A stretch of DNA of 64,000 bases, taken from contig NC_069102.1 in NCBI RefSeq assembly GCF_947172395.1, positions 9,268,442 through 9,332,441 of the forward strand, given 5' to 3'. The translations under genes were made by a program, and so were the position numbers. Below, piece by piece: positions 42,893 through 54,048 of the stretch. The DNA is from Bicyclus anynana (Eukaryota; Arthropoda; Insecta; Lepidoptera; Nymphalidae). Below the pieces are notes generated by a model. The model was not told where the DNA came from and ran no database searches. It saw only the letters and a list, made by a program, of their open reading frames with translations. Within the stretch, counting starts at the first letter, position 1, and each line of letters opens with the position of its first letter.

Positions 42893-43004
42893 TGCAGTGC
42901 TACTAGCTCGACGTCCGATAAAACTGATATTATGTCGATCGCGATCGGCCTATCGCGACCAACACACGATCAGTTTTATCGGCTGTCAAGCCGTTAGCGC
43001 TGCA
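42893..43004. mobile_element. Short MITE M, about 112 bp
   Basis: 'ccgataaaactgat' (42915-42928) and its complement (42969-42982) sit inside longer imperfect inverted repeats that begin 'tgcagtgc' and end 'gcgctgca'. The loop contains 'gatcgcgatcg'. Confidence 0.65.
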
Positions 43005-43547
43005 AGCAAGTAAGCTTACTTGATCATCAGTGGCTGACATTAGATTTTATGCGCGCTGCGTGGGTATTTTTATTTAATTAAATGTATTGATAATCACGCA
43101 AGTTAAGACGTAGAGGTTTTCTATTAAGAGATAAGGTAAAGTCAACGACCGCGGTTGCGTTTGTATCAATGTAATTTATATTTCTCATTTCAATATATAA
43201 AAAACAACGACAAATGTATTACGCTTACTGCATCTTGACATGCAAACAATTGCAATGATGTATTATTTTTTTATTTACGACTACATTGTAATTAATTAGC
43301 TAATTACTTAGTACGTCAGTACTTAATTTTATTTAATTGTACCTTAGTCACCTAAAGTCTGTGGTGTGTATAATTAGTTATTTTGATTGGAATAACGTAA
43401 TATGGTCCATCATAATCATAGTCTTTAATATAGTAATATTTTGCTAGCATTCGTCCTACAATACGCCGACCTGCGTCAAAGGCATAGGTGTAAAGTGTTA
43501 ACCCTCATATGCTTAAAATTTCATCGGTAAACCGGACTCAAGGCTAG
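43005..43547. other. No recognised feature
   Basis: AT-rich, unassigned. Confidence 0.4.
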
Positions 43548-43724
43548 AGCATTTTGCCGCTCTTACCAAAAATAAGTTAATGTTTAAATCACATGTCCGT
43601 TAATTTTGCGCCTTTTATCAAGTGCCCCTAGCTAGATTCCTTTGCAATTCGTGCTGGCAATCTTGATACCATAGGGGTGAGGAGATGGTTGTAACGATCA
43701 GGTAACGCCCGGCGGCAAAATGCT
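43548..43724. mobile_element. MITE N, 13-bp terminal repeats
   Basis: 'agcattttgccgc' (43548-43560) and its exact complement (43712-43724) bound 177 bp. Confidence 0.6.
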
Positions 43725-43879
43725 AAGCGCGCGCACACTCGTAGTTAAAATTGTGTTATATATCTTTTTTAAAGTTGAAATTTTGACTAACGCATTGATA
43801 GTAATAACTAAAAAATCGCTTTATATTTTAAGATTTAATTACTAGAATAATTTTGGAATCCTTAACTGAACATTTTATG

Positions 43880-44190
43880 CTACACCGACAATATTTTATA
43901 GAATTGGGATGGTGACAGTTTTTTTAAATTGTACATAAATTAAGAGTAGGTATGCTAATAGTAAAGCAATTTTTTAAAAGTAACAGGGTATCTGCGATCA
44001 TTAATTTCGGAGCTACAGGGATTTAAAAGGTCAGATTTGCGGCGCTGCCGCGGATCCCTGAAACACGCCCTATGCAAAATTATACGAACTAATGACGTCG
44101 TAGGTATATAATGATCATTAGATTTGTATGGGCGTTCAAATAAAATTACTAATATCTTTGTTATTTGTGTGTTTATGTTTATATAGGTCA
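43880..44190. repeat. Well-conserved dispersed repeat O, class unknown
   Basis: 'aacagggtatctgcgatcat', 'gcggcgctgccgcggatccc' and 'gaaacacgccctatgcaaaa', then 'cgaactaatgacgtcgtag', are words I recall from many lepidopteran sequences. The block has normal complexity and no visible termini. The minus frame (43955-44191) is unsupported. Confidence 0.4.
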
Positions 44191-44284
44191 TGTATTAAAA
44201 AATGTCACGTTTAATGTAAGGAAGCTAAAACTGTATGAATTTTCATCTAATTACGATAAAAGATTTTAATAGATTTTACGACAA

Positions 44285-44365
44285 TAGACCAACGGGGCGG
44301 GGATCGAACCGCCACCCCTCGGTGATGAGTCCAACCGCTCTTACCGTTGAGCTATTGAGGCTTTA
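44285..44365 (-). mobile_element. SINE-C tRNA-like head
   Basis: The complement reads 'gcctcaatagctcaacggta' and 'agagcggttgg', then 'ggcggttcgatccccgccc'. Box A and box B words are intact, but the anticodon arm and T-stem do not fold cleanly, so I call it a SINE head rather than a tRNA gene. Confidence 0.6.
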
Positions 44366-44694
44366 TTTTACCGATAGGATGGTATGTGGTCACTTACCAC
44401 GGCCAGTGCTTAGTACCAGACAGCTTTGTGACAGAAATAAGCATGGCTCTAGTTTCTCCGTCAGGCTTTGTCACAAAGAACTACTAGTAACAAACGAGAC
44501 TAAGTTAAAGCGAGACAAGTCGGAAGCAAACTTGAATGTAACTTGTTCTCAAGTTTGTGTACTACTGCCAAGTAGCGAACTACTCCGGCGTTGTCCGGAA
44601 CGCCTTGCTATTATAACCAAAAAAGTCTTAGGTTTGATTTCATGTCTATTCAATAGGTTCTCCGACCAATAAAACAACATGTCTGGAAACTTAC
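44366..44694. other. Unassigned, with foldback words
   Basis: 'ctttgtgacagaaataagca' and '...ggctttgtcacaaag' form an inverted pair (44422-44482). The 145-codon frame 44235-44672 starts inside SINE-C and shows no domain. Confidence 0.4.
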
Positions 44695-44699
44695 ATGCT

Positions 44700-44890
44700 A
44701 AATATTATATATGTTACGCTCAAAGATCGAAAATGCTCAGTGAGCGCAAAAAGTAGCTCACAACGCGTTGTTGTCACAGTAAAACATCCACATGGCGAAA
44801 TTCGTGTTATGGCTCTATTGAAAATGCGTACGACGCAATGTTTTACTGTGACCTGTGATTTCGATCTTTGAGGTAGCATATATAAATATC
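44700..44890. mobile_element. Palindromic MITE P
   Basis: Left 'atatatgttacgctcaaaga' and the complement of the right end 'atatatgctacctcaaagat' match over about 30 bp. Inner words 'gtcacagtaaaacat' and 'atgttttactgtgac' also pair. Confidence 0.75.
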
Positions 44891-45034
44891 AAAAACAAGG
44901 CATTTTTCACTTTGTTATCAAAAAATACCAAACAGTAGGGTTGTTCTGTAACGATGTGTTTATATATCTCTCTGACTCTTTTATATATCCCTAAGACTAT
45001 AATAATTATTAGAAGCTCTCGTCGAATAGTTTTT

Positions 45035-45335
45035 TTTCGGCCAATCTCATAGTGAGATTAACCTTGTACGTAGGAGATATTATAGTGCACAACTGTGTGG
45101 GCAAGCACTCTCTTTTCCCTCACTCTCATAGTTTTATGGGACGGCAGACACGACCGGTGAATTATCAGGCGCAGGATCGACGGCTTTACGTGCTCTCCTA
45201 TTCACCAAATATGGTTTACCAAATGTTTTTCTAGTAAGAAAAATTCCAATAACATATTTCTTTGTGGGTCGGATTCGAACCCTGGATCATTGCCCGTAGC
45301 TGAACCAGTTAATCTAAAGAGGCAGTGTATCATTT
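45035..45335 (-). mobile_element. SINE-F, tRNA-like head at right
   Basis: The complement begins 'gcctctttagattaactggt' and 'ccagggttcgaatccgaccc', continuing with 'agagcacgtaaagccgtcga', 'gacggcagacacgaccgg' type words and 'gtgcactataatatctccta'. The plus-strand frame at 45052-45234 is internal. Confidence 0.7.
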
Positions 45336-45640
45336 GACGGCCTCCGTGGCGCAGTGGAATGCGCGTGGGATTTACAAGACGGAGGTCCTGGGTTCGATTT
45401 TTGGCTCAATTGAAGTTTTCTTAATTGGTCCAGGTCTGGTGGGAGGCTCCGGCCGTGGCTAGTTACCATTCTACTGATAAAGACGTACCGCCAAGCGATT
45501 TAGCGTTTCAGTACGATGTCATGTAGAAACCGAAAGGGGTGTGGATTTTCATCCTCCTCCTTACAAGTTATCCCGCTTCCATTACCATCAGGTGAGATTG
45601 TAGTCAAGGGCTAACTTGTAACGAATAAAAAAATACAATA
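45336..45640 (+). mobile_element. SINE-B, full length
   Basis: It starts immediately beside the head of SINE-F, so the two internal promoters point away from each other. Head 'ggcctccgtggcgcagtgg', B box 'gggttcgattt'. Small deletions in the body; the tail is A-rich. Confidence 0.9.
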
Positions 45641-46374
45641 CTATAGAGTAGATAGAGAGAGATAAATTTTACTCACGCTGTCGAATAACAAAACCATGGA
45701 TAGGTACATAGTAGAGGTACAGTATAGAAATTCTACACATCTCTCCTTAAGCTCTTTATCGAGACGTGTAAATTTATTTGATCCTTTGTCTGAGGAAACA
45801 AAGCGTTATCCAATTTTAACAAATCCTCCCGAATACAGGGAGACTCCTTTGTGAGTGCGCGTCGACAATCTTTGAAGTTATTTTCACAAAGTTGATGACA
45901 TGTATTCATTTTTTTAGAATTTAAACCATCGTGAGTGTTTTTCATATTAATTGATTATGAAACACGGCTAAAACTCACGTGGTACTCGAACCCATTGCAT
46001 CGCGGCACGATCCAAACTGCGAAGCGGCAAGCACGAACCAGCTCATGACTAAGGGCCCCGTATGATACTCCGACATAATATCACGTGAGTTTTAGACATG
46101 TATTCATATTGAAATTTAATTTAAAATTAATAGTAATAACATGAATAGTTTAAAAAAACAAACTTGATACCCATATCATAGGGGTGCATTTTAAATAGCA
46201 TGTTCGCCATCTTGGACGTCTACTATAGGGTTAACTTGTCGCTAACTAAAAACTCTCGATGTAGAAATCAAATTATAGTAATAGTATAAATAGACTTATT
46301 TTAATCAAATAAATTAGCCAAATTTTTTTTTTTTTAAAGAATTTTTGCCATATCTTTTACATATGACCAATATT
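45641..46374. other. No recognised feature
   Basis: Unassigned. A 70-codon minus frame (45733-45945) has no recognisable product. 'actcacgtggtactcgaacc' near 45975 resembles an eroded tRNA-like word. Confidence 0.35.
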
Positions 46375-46515
46375 CCCATTCCTTTCCAATTAGTCGGGAA
46401 AGACTGTATTAGGAGTGGGTACGATAATAAACCAACGGGGCGGGGATCGAACCATCAACCCTCAGTGATGAGTCCTACCGCTTGAGCCTCAATAGCTCAA
46501 TGGTAAGAGCGGTAG
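46375..46515 (-). mobile_element. SINE-C, with an inverted partial second head
   Basis: The complement carries SINE-C head words to 'ttcgatccccgccccgttgg' and body 'gtctttcccgactaattgg'. At 46482-46515 a second head start 'cctcaatagctcaatggtaa' and 'gagcggtag' runs in the plus direction, giving a head-to-head arrangement. Confidence 0.6.
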
Positions 46516-46884
46516 CTCAATCATTGAAGCAGTAGTATAATTCCAAGTTACACAAGAAACGATTCAACACTAAGCTTCTTACCGGATTACTTTATGTAGG
46601 ATTAGCATTACAAACCGGCAGTAGCTTAATTGAAAACTGATAGACCTTATAATTAAACAGGTAAATAAATGAATCGGTGTCCACGGAACCCCGTAGATCC
46701 AGTTCCCGTTATGACACTCACAAATAACGTCGCTTGCTATTGGTAAACAAATTTGCAAACTCACTTATTCTGGAATTACCATCCCCGGCCCAGGCCTATC
46801 CTAACCACCCGGCAAGTTACTTATATCTAAAAAAAACTCTTGATAATTGTACTTTAATAATTCATTACTTTATTAAATAAAAAA
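46516..46884. other. No recognised feature
   Basis: Unassigned sequence. Confidence 0.4.
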
Positions 46885-47095
46885 GTTGACTCACAGCCTG
46901 TGTTTTACGATATTTTTTGAAGACTTATGATTGGTATGTTTGTTCGTTTTCTTGTTTATTAAGCTTGTTGGTTACAGGAAAAAAATAATACTTTAATGTT
47001 ACTTCGCCGCTTTGGTACACCGGCGACCATTTTGCCTTAGAAGAATGATAAAAAATGTATTTTTCTTCAAGAAACGTACTTTTATTAAGCCAATT
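46885..47095 (+). repeat. Unclassified dispersed repeat R, copy 2
   Basis: Diverged reverse-complement partner of 3706-3910, with 'ttttacgatattttttgaag', 'acttatgattggt', 'ggttacaggaaaaaaataat' and 'cttttattaagccaatt' in the same order on this strand. Confidence 0.6.
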
Positions 47096-47247
47096 ATTTA
47101 TCAGATCCCTATTTATACATCATATTATCATCTCCACATACTTTTATACGAGGGTACACCTAGGTTCCCTGGACCGACGTTGCATGGGCCGGTGGGCATT
47201 TTTTCTTTAAAATACAAGTATTAGTAGGTAAGTACAGATTATAACCC

Positions 47248-47397
47248 TAAGAGCCCTCGCTCACTTACAACTTTTAGTTGGCCGATTATAGAACAGGTAT
47301 AGCGATGTATAACAGCCCGCACATCTGTCCAACTAAATCACGCACAATTAAAAAGTCGGTCAACTTAAAATTGACAGTGAGCGGCCACCCTTAAGCA
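47248..47397. mobile_element. MITE Q, about 150 bp
   Basis: Left 'gccctcgctcacttacaact' and the complement of the right end 'ggccgctcactgtcaatttt' match, continuing through 'agttggccga' / 'agttgaccga'. Confidence 0.65.
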
Positions 47398-47674
47398 TAT
47401 ACTAGGAGTTTACTTGCTTACTTGTAATGAAATCAAATGTAATAATTGTATAGTCTATTATAATGACAATACAATTGATAGATGCGATAGATTAACTAGC
47501 ATAGTTGCTCTATAACAAAGGTTCGCTTACACGGGCAATTAAAATCGCTTCATTGTAGACAACATTGGTTAATTATGACGTCACGACCACATGAAACATT
47601 TTTCTGCAACATTTGTATAATCCAAAGTTGCTTTATGTAGCGCCGCACCATATTGATGAACAGTTTAGAATTAC

Positions 47675-47780
47675 TTCATCATCATCATCATTATCAACCC
47701 ATATTCGACTCACTGCTGAGCTCGAGTCTCATCTCAGAATGAGAGGGGTTAGTCCAATAGGCCCAACGCGGATTCCAGCT
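47675..47780 (-). mobile_element. SINE-A 3' fragment
   Basis: Tail 'catcatcatcatcattatca' and 'acccatattcgactcactgc' to 'gaggggttagtcc'. The rest is missing. Confidence 0.85.
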
Positions 47781-48424
47781 AGGTTGAAATTGGGAGTTTA
47801 TATTTTACTAAGGAATCTTACTGTAATGAAATAAACAAATAATTAACTTAAAAAATTGAACCAATCCCATAAGGATTTTACCCTCCGCGATTTTAATTTG
47901 CCCGTCTCAAAATGCAATGAGTGTCTCTGTCACTCGACAAATTAACTTCAACGTAAAGCCGTCGAAAAAATCGATTTTAGGGTTGACAATCATTCAATAA
48001 AAGGGATTCCTCGTTATATTTCTTATCGAAAAGATAAATAAACATTCAGTTGCGTCATCAAAGTAAAAAATAATGTGAATGAATGTTAATTCGAAGCGAA
48101 ACCCGAATAAAAGCGGACTTCGATGGATTCTGCTAGTTAATTTTACTGAAGTGTTTCTATGAGAGAGGGATGTAAAAAAATATATAAGTAAGTACACCTC
48201 TCTGTTCTAACGCAAATCAGACTAGCTACATTGATAATTTTTGAGTCACATTGATAATTGATTGAATTGAGTAATTCAATATTATCGGATGTCAGTTGTA
48301 ACGTTCCAGGATGTATAAATCACCAGAATTTCATGATCTACATAAAGCTCAACAAAGAAGAATATAAATAAGAAAGTTTTTTAATTGATTTATTAAAAAT
48401 GTATGATCCGTGAAACATTTTTGC
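47781..48424. other. No recognised feature
   Basis: Unassigned sequence. Confidence 0.4.
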
Positions 48425-48600
48425 AATTTATTACTATCAAGTTAATTTTCCGTGAGTAGCTACTTTTTGTTGAGCCGCTCAACTTTATTTATTGTGATTC
48501 TGGTGGCTAACTGGGTTACCAGGTAATAAAAATTTCTGAGCGTCGGAACGCCGTAATGTACCACGCAATTTGTAGGACATTGTTTCTGTAAGTTGTGTAA
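48425..48600 (-). mobile_element. MITE H copy 3, one end missing
   Basis: 'tcaagttaattttccgtgag' and 'tagctact' form the terminal side. Then come 'ggtggctaactgggttacca' and 'taccacgcaatttgtaggac', as in 27233-27515 on the opposite strand. Confidence 0.7.
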
Positions 48601-49197
48601 CTATTAATTAAGCAACAGTAAAAAAAAAAAACAACTGGTTAGTAACAACTTTTAATAACCTCGTTATAGGTTGGGAGGAAGGAAGTTTACCAAAAGTTGT
48701 TATTGGTATTTTTAACTTCGATGCATCGACAACCCTAGGCCGTCTCTTTAAATTCCTTACGCCTAACCCTATTGCCGCGGATTCTTTATCAGATGCAAAA
48801 TAAATCGAATCCGTTCCGAATTCATGTCGATCCACGAAGCATGAAATAAGTAGGGGCTTAGAAAAGCTTCTTACTTTGACAACATAAGATTGGTTTTCGA
48901 AGTTCTTGCCTTACCTATTTGTGAATTATTTAAAACTAGCTTTTACCCGTGATTTCATTTGCATTTAAAATGCCGTTACATCTCATGAAATAAAAATCAT
49001 CATAAATTGGATTTTAAAAAGCATGTGATCCTTGTTTACTTGCGGGAATTTCTTTTACTAGTATATAATGTAACCTAATAATAAGTATGTTTTACAAAAT
49101 GGTACGAGATTTGTATAAATATTATGCTTGTTTGTAAACTGTCACATTGTTCCCGTTTTCAAAATTAGCCTAATATTGTGTGGCCAGCGTGGTGGGT
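48601..49197. other. No recognised feature
   Basis: Unassigned; the 75-codon minus frame 48608-48835 begins with a varied N-terminal part (MDRHEFGTDSIYF) but shows no known motif. Confidence 0.35.
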
Positions 49198-49345
49198 AAA
49201 AACTCCAAAATCAAAATTCACTTTTAAAACGTCATTTTTGACTATTCAGGAAATCAGGTTCTGTTGAGAAGAGTCGGCAAGGAACTCAGCAGTTGCTCTT
49301 TGAAAATCATACATTATTATAATTTACAATAGTTAAAAATCATTA
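49198..49345 (-). mobile_element. LINE 3' end related to LINE-K
   Basis: The complement reads 'gcaactgctgagttccttgc' and 'cgactcttctcaacagaac', ending '...gtgaattttgattttgga'. Diverged from LINE-K but in the same word order. Confidence 0.65.
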
Positions 49346-49377
49346 AAATTAGATTACATTGCATTACAATTAGTAGT

Positions 49378-49450
49378 AACCTCGGCTCCAAATCACTGTC
49401 CTCTTGGTCATGTAGTGAACCGTTAAAATGGGCTTATGATGATGATGTTT
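49378..49450 (+). mobile_element. SINE-E 3' tail fragment
   Basis: 'gtcatgtagtgaaccgttaa' and 'aatgggcttatgatgatgat'. Confidence 0.45.
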
Positions 49451-50174
49451 GTAGACTTAAAGTTCATAACAATTCAGTTTAATAATGTTTTTGTGAAAAA
49501 AAAAATATTTGTTTCCCTAATAAAGAAAATTAAAAAAAAACACACTATTTGTTAGCAATCAATCTTGAATAATCATCACTGTTTTCCAATTCGCACTACT
49601 AAAGATAAAAATAATGGTAGAAAAAATATTCAAACAAATACGCCTGGTAGAAACCCTTTTTTATAACAGTAGACTAAAATCCTCTGAATCCGTACAATTT
49701 TACGTGATAAAGAATAGCCGAATGGGATTTCCGCTTAAATACGTTTTAAAACAAAGCCGCAGCCAAAACCGAAATATAAAATCCCCAAATCGCACCGTTC
49801 CACATTTGGATGTACATGTAAAAGTGAGCTACGAGTTTGTTCCTTTATTGAACCGTCCGGGCGGAAATGTCGACGGCTAAAACGACTGTCTGACTGACCG
49901 AGTAATTTGTACCTATTCATGGCCCTGGCTGTAGGGACGTTTGTGGGACGAGTTGAATACTTTATATCAATTAAAAAGGAACGTACCTAATGCGGTTGTC
50001 ACAAATGACCCGACACGTACTTTGACTTTCTGATTTGATCTGCTGTTATAGGCCAGGCGCTATGCGGTATTGAATGTACATAAAAAATAAAAAAGCTTGG
50101 TGTTAAACTGTATTATACGACTGTGTGCTTAGTTTTAAATAAGTTTGTAAAAAGGTGATAAATAAAAAAAAATA
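49451..50174. other. No recognised feature
   Basis: Unassigned. Overlapping frames on both strands (49614-49920) share no recognisable product. Confidence 0.35.
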
Positions 50175-50360
50175 AAACTTGGCTGAGTTTGTTGTGGGCT
50201 CTTTTCGGACCAAGGCGCGTTTGGAACCCTCGTAACTTTAATTTTAAGTTTTCGGATGATTATTATCACCATTATCTTAAGTTTAATATTATTACCAGAC
50301 GTTTCGAAAAAGCTTGTAAACTAAGCCTATTTGAAATAAATGAATTTTGACTTTTGACAT
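50175..50360 (+). mobile_element. LINE-L 3' end, copy 1
   Basis: 'ttgttgtgggctcttttcgg' and 'accaaggcgcgtttggaacc', then 'gcttgtaaactaagcctatt' and 'tgaaataaatgaattttga'. The same type lies reversed at 55976-56150. Confidence 0.8.
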
Positions 50361-50881
50361 AAGTAGTTCGAAGACCGAAACTCAAAAAAGCAAACAGATT
50401 ACGATTCTGCATGGAATATAAAATACACTCACTCGATAAACGAGTCACAAGGTTGATCATTACAAAATATTATTATAAATGAATATAAGGAAGAATATCA
50501 TTAACTAATAAATAATTCATGGCAATTTCAATTTCCAACAGGAAAAGCTCAATGAATTAAACATTAATGGATTTTATTAGCTATAAAAATATTAATTGAA
50601 TAATGATAATGTGTTTGATCGACAGTATTTGAATTAATTATTCTTGTAGTCTATAGAAGATGACCTACTTATCAAAGTTCTAATAGTAGTAACAATAATT
50701 ATTAACCCTAGAGTATGTACTTATATGAATAATTTAATAAGGCATTATTTGGGACAGTGTCTAAACCATTAAATTTAAAATAAGACTATACATTTTATAG
50801 TAATTGCCAATGTACTTTATCTTCTCCTATGCTATTAAGATATGATTTATGATATTTAAAAAAAACAATACAAAAATTATA
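50361..50881. other. No recognised feature
   Basis: AT-rich, unassigned. Confidence 0.4.
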
Positions 50882-51258
50882 TCCTACTAATATTATAAAC
50901 GCAAAAGTTTGTATGTATGTTTCTTTGGATGTTTGTTACTTTTTAACGCCTCTACTACTGAAGCAATTTGGAATGGAAATAGATTTTACTCTGGATTAAC
51001 ACATAGGATACTTTTTATCCCGAAAAAGTCCATGGTTTCCCGAGATTTGCGAAAACTGATGATTTTGATGATATGAATATTTGTTACTCTCTCACGCCTG
51101 CCTCAACTACTGAACAGAATTAGCTGAAATTTGGTATTAAGATATATTATAGCCTGGATTAACACATGAGCTACTTTTTATCCCGGAAAAATCCATGGTT
51201 CCCGAGGGATTTGTGAAAAACTAAATTCAACGCGGGCGAATTCGCGGGCGTCCGCAAG
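50882..51258 (+). mobile_element. Helitron family 2, dimeric copy
   Basis: TC start after A; end 'gcgggcgtccgcaag' (CTAG worn to CAAG) before T. Two tandem cores, each with 'ggattaacacat' and 'tttttatcccg', joined through 'gatgattttgatgatatgaa', the same junction type as at 12532-12881. Confidence 0.8.
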
Positions 51259-51679
51259 TAACCTTAAATAAGTATTACTAGCTACTCTGAATCGTGAATT
51301 AAAAAATGGGTAATCTATACTACAGCTTTTAACTTGATCACAGGGAATAGGGAAAGAATGGTCATGTTTAAGACTTCGCTAGTCTTAGTTGTTTATGTAA
51401 CTACAATTACAATGTGGTTACATAGTAGCCACTTAAACTAACATGCATCAGGATAAGAAAGTACGTTCAGTTCACGGTGACTAAGCGTGAGGACATTGGC
51501 TCCGCATCTCTGTCGATTCACTCTATTAATGTAATTGATTTGTCATGTAACATGTGGACTTTGCCAATGATCGTGTTTGAATATACTAAACGTTCAATCC
51601 GTTTTTGCGACTGCACTACTTGTATTTCTTATTTAGTAACAAAGTTATATACCTGTATACGAGTATCACGGCTCCGCCC
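51259..51679. other. No recognised feature
   Basis: Unassigned sequence. Confidence 0.4.
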
Positions 51680-51993
51680 AGTAGAGTAGCCCAGTGGATA
51701 TGACCTCTGCCTCCGATTCCGGAGGGTGTGGGTTAAAATCTGGTCCGGGGCATGCACCGCTAACTTTTCAGTTGTGTGCATTTTAAGAAATTAAATATCA
51801 CGTGTCTCAATCGGTGAAGGAAAACATCGTGAGGAAACCTGCATACCAGAGAATTATCTTAATTCTCTGCGTGTGTGAAGTCTGCCAATCCGCATTGGGC
51901 CAGCGTGGTGGACTATTGGCCAAACCCCTCTCATTCTGAGAGGAGACTCGAGCTCAGCAGTGAGCCGAATATGGGTTGATGACGACGATACGA
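51680..51993 (+). mobile_element. SINE-A, full length
   Basis: Head 'agcccagtggatatgacctc', with the B box worn to 'gggttaaaatct'; full body, 'tggtggactattggccaaac', and tail 'gggttgatgacgacgat'. Confidence 0.92.
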
Positions 51994-52061
51994 GTATAAC
52001 TTTGTTGCTAAATAGGAAATACAAGTGAATCAATTTCATCTATTCTTTTGTCTATCTATTC

Positions 52062-52192
52062 TATACTGTACCTTATCATCCGACAGACGACCACTAGACA
52101 TAGGCCTCTTGCATGGACCTCCAAGCACAATGGTCTTGAGCCGCCAGCATCCAGCGGCTCTCTGCAACCCGTTTGATATCCTCGATCCACCT
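52062..52192 (-). pseudogene. RTE-like LINE C-terminal remnant
   Basis: The 3' terminus is at the left ('taccttatcatccgacagac'). The complement carries decayed 'WMQAARDH' tail words near 'gagccgccagcatccagcgg'. Confidence 0.65.
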
Positions 52193-53235
52193 AGGATATC
52201 TTGTATATATTCTAAATTAAAGTTTTGGTTTTCATATTTTATTTGAAAAAATATAATTAAGTTAAAAGTTAATTTAAATTTAATATACTGTGTAATTCTT
52301 AGTTTTAATTTGTATTGGTGTTTAAATATGATAATAAAATTAAGTTGAAGATTATTTACGTGCATATTTCAATGAAATTAAAAAGTTAAATTTTAATTTG
52401 TCACTCTAAAAGGTCCTGATAACTTATTTTATTTGCAAATATTCAAAAGCAGTTAAATTCTATTGAAAGCTTTCATCAGACGAAGTTCGCGATTCACGAA
52501 ATTTATTGGACTGTATAGAATAGTGCAAGTTTCTTGACTATTTAAGTACTTATTTGGTTTGGTATAATTAAATTAAATGGTCACCATAATAACATTGCTA
52601 CTACAATTAATAGATTCTATGTATATTTAGATTTGGCCATAGATTTACATGGATACTCAAGTATACATAATCTACAAGATTATGGCACTAAGCCAAAGCT
52701 TTAGTACCAAAAATGGCGTAGTATTAAAAACGCTAAGCTCTTATGGATTACGTGTATCAAATGTGTATAGGTACGTAATTCCAAAACTACTTAACGAATC
52801 TAGAAGAAACTTTAAATTGATTAAAGTCTGGAATAGCATATAGGGTACTTTTTTATCAATTTCAATATTCTCCCGGGAACGGAAGACGAGGATAAAACCG
52901 CGGTTTTTTACGTTATTTTATAATATTAACTTGATAAAAGTGACATAGATTGGTTATATAGTTTTAGAAACGACGTTAGCTACACGATTTTACTTGCGGG
53001 GGTTTTCTTCACATTTTCCATAAAAATGTAGTCTTTCAAGACCCTTTGCTCCCTTCTATTACGTGTGACGTATGTAAATGGCACCTATTGCTGGACTAGA
53101 ACAATTTTTCACAAAAGATCGGAGAAAAAGCTTTTACGTAAATCACATATGATGATGTAGGTGCGTAATCCATATCACGATTTTTTTCATAAGAACTGTA
53201 TTTAAAGCACCGAAGTATCCGTAATGATATTTTTG
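52193..53235. other. Mostly unassigned; Helitron-like scrap at about 52830-52905
   Basis: 'cgggaacggaagacgaggat' and 'aaaaccgcgg' resemble an eroded Helitron 3' region; the rest is AT-rich. Confidence 0.35.
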
Positions 53236-53500
53236 AGTGACGTGATAGCCCGGTGGATATAAACTCTGCATTCGATTCAGAGGGTGTAGGTTCGTATCCG
53301 GTCCGGGGCATGCACCTACAACATTTAAGAAAGAAAGAAAGAAAAGAAAACATTTATTTAAAAAATTGTGCCATACACCACAATGCTTAACTAAGCACTA
53401 TTGTTGTGTCTGATGCTTCAACCATTTCAGTTATGTCCATTTTAAGAAATTAAATATCACGTGGAAAATATCGTGTGGATACATACTCGTATGTTTTCTG
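53236..53500 (+). mobile_element. SINE-A interrupted by a LINE tail
   Basis: Head and B box ('ggttcgtatccgg') to about 53327; the body resumes at about 53421 ('catttcagttatgtcc'). The SINE body is then truncated after 'atatcacgtgg'. Confidence 0.8.
53328..53420 (-). mobile_element. LINE 3' tail with (TTTC)n
   Basis: The complement ends '...aaataaatgttttctttt' with repeated ttctttc units. The flanks 'caacattt' and 'caaccattt' resemble a target duplication. Confidence 0.7.
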
Positions 53501-53755
53501 TGATACTACATGCTAGCCACTGTACCAACAGAGCATTTCTAGTGATAAAATCATAAATATCTATTTACGTTAGTAGTTGTAAAATTAAAATCGGAAAAAC
53601 ATTTTCGTGATAAAAATCCACGACGCCACTGTTCCGGTAGAAGGCACCCCAGCTGAGCCAAATGAGTCGTGACGATTCACATAACTGTTACTATTATGAC
53701 TAATAAACTCTTTCTTAATACCAATTTAAACTCAATTTATATTTAATGTTTACTC

Positions 53756-54048
53756 AATATCATCATCATCATATCAACCCATATTCGGATCACTGATATG
53801 CTCGAGTCTTCTCTTAGACTGAGAGGCCGGCCCAGTGCGGATTGGTAGACTTGACTTGTAGGGAATTAAGAAAATTTTCTGGTATGCAGGTTTCCTCACG
53901 AAGTTTTCCTTCACCGTTTGAGACACTTTATATTTAATTTCTTAAAATGCACACAACTGATAAGTTGGAGGTGCATGCCCCGGACCGGATGCGAACCCAC
54001 ACCCTCCGGAATCGGAGGCAGAGGTCATTTCCACTGGGCTATCACGGC
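53756..54048 (-). mobile_element. SINE-A, near full length
   Basis: Tail 'catcatcatcatatcaaccc' to head 'ccactgggctatcacgg'. A stretch before 'agtgcggattggtag' is deleted. Confidence 0.9.

Noticed and set aside
44285..44365. Genuine tRNA gene
   Set aside because: A and B box words are present, but the anticodon stem and loop and the T stem do not form canonically, and related SINE-C pieces occur at 17449 and 46375.
44235..44672. 145-codon frame, the longest in the window
   Set aside because: Its start lies in a reverse SINE-C head, and the remainder includes a foldback; no domain seen.
47012..47224. 70-codon plus-strand gene
   Set aside because: Much of it overlaps dispersed repeat R copy 2.
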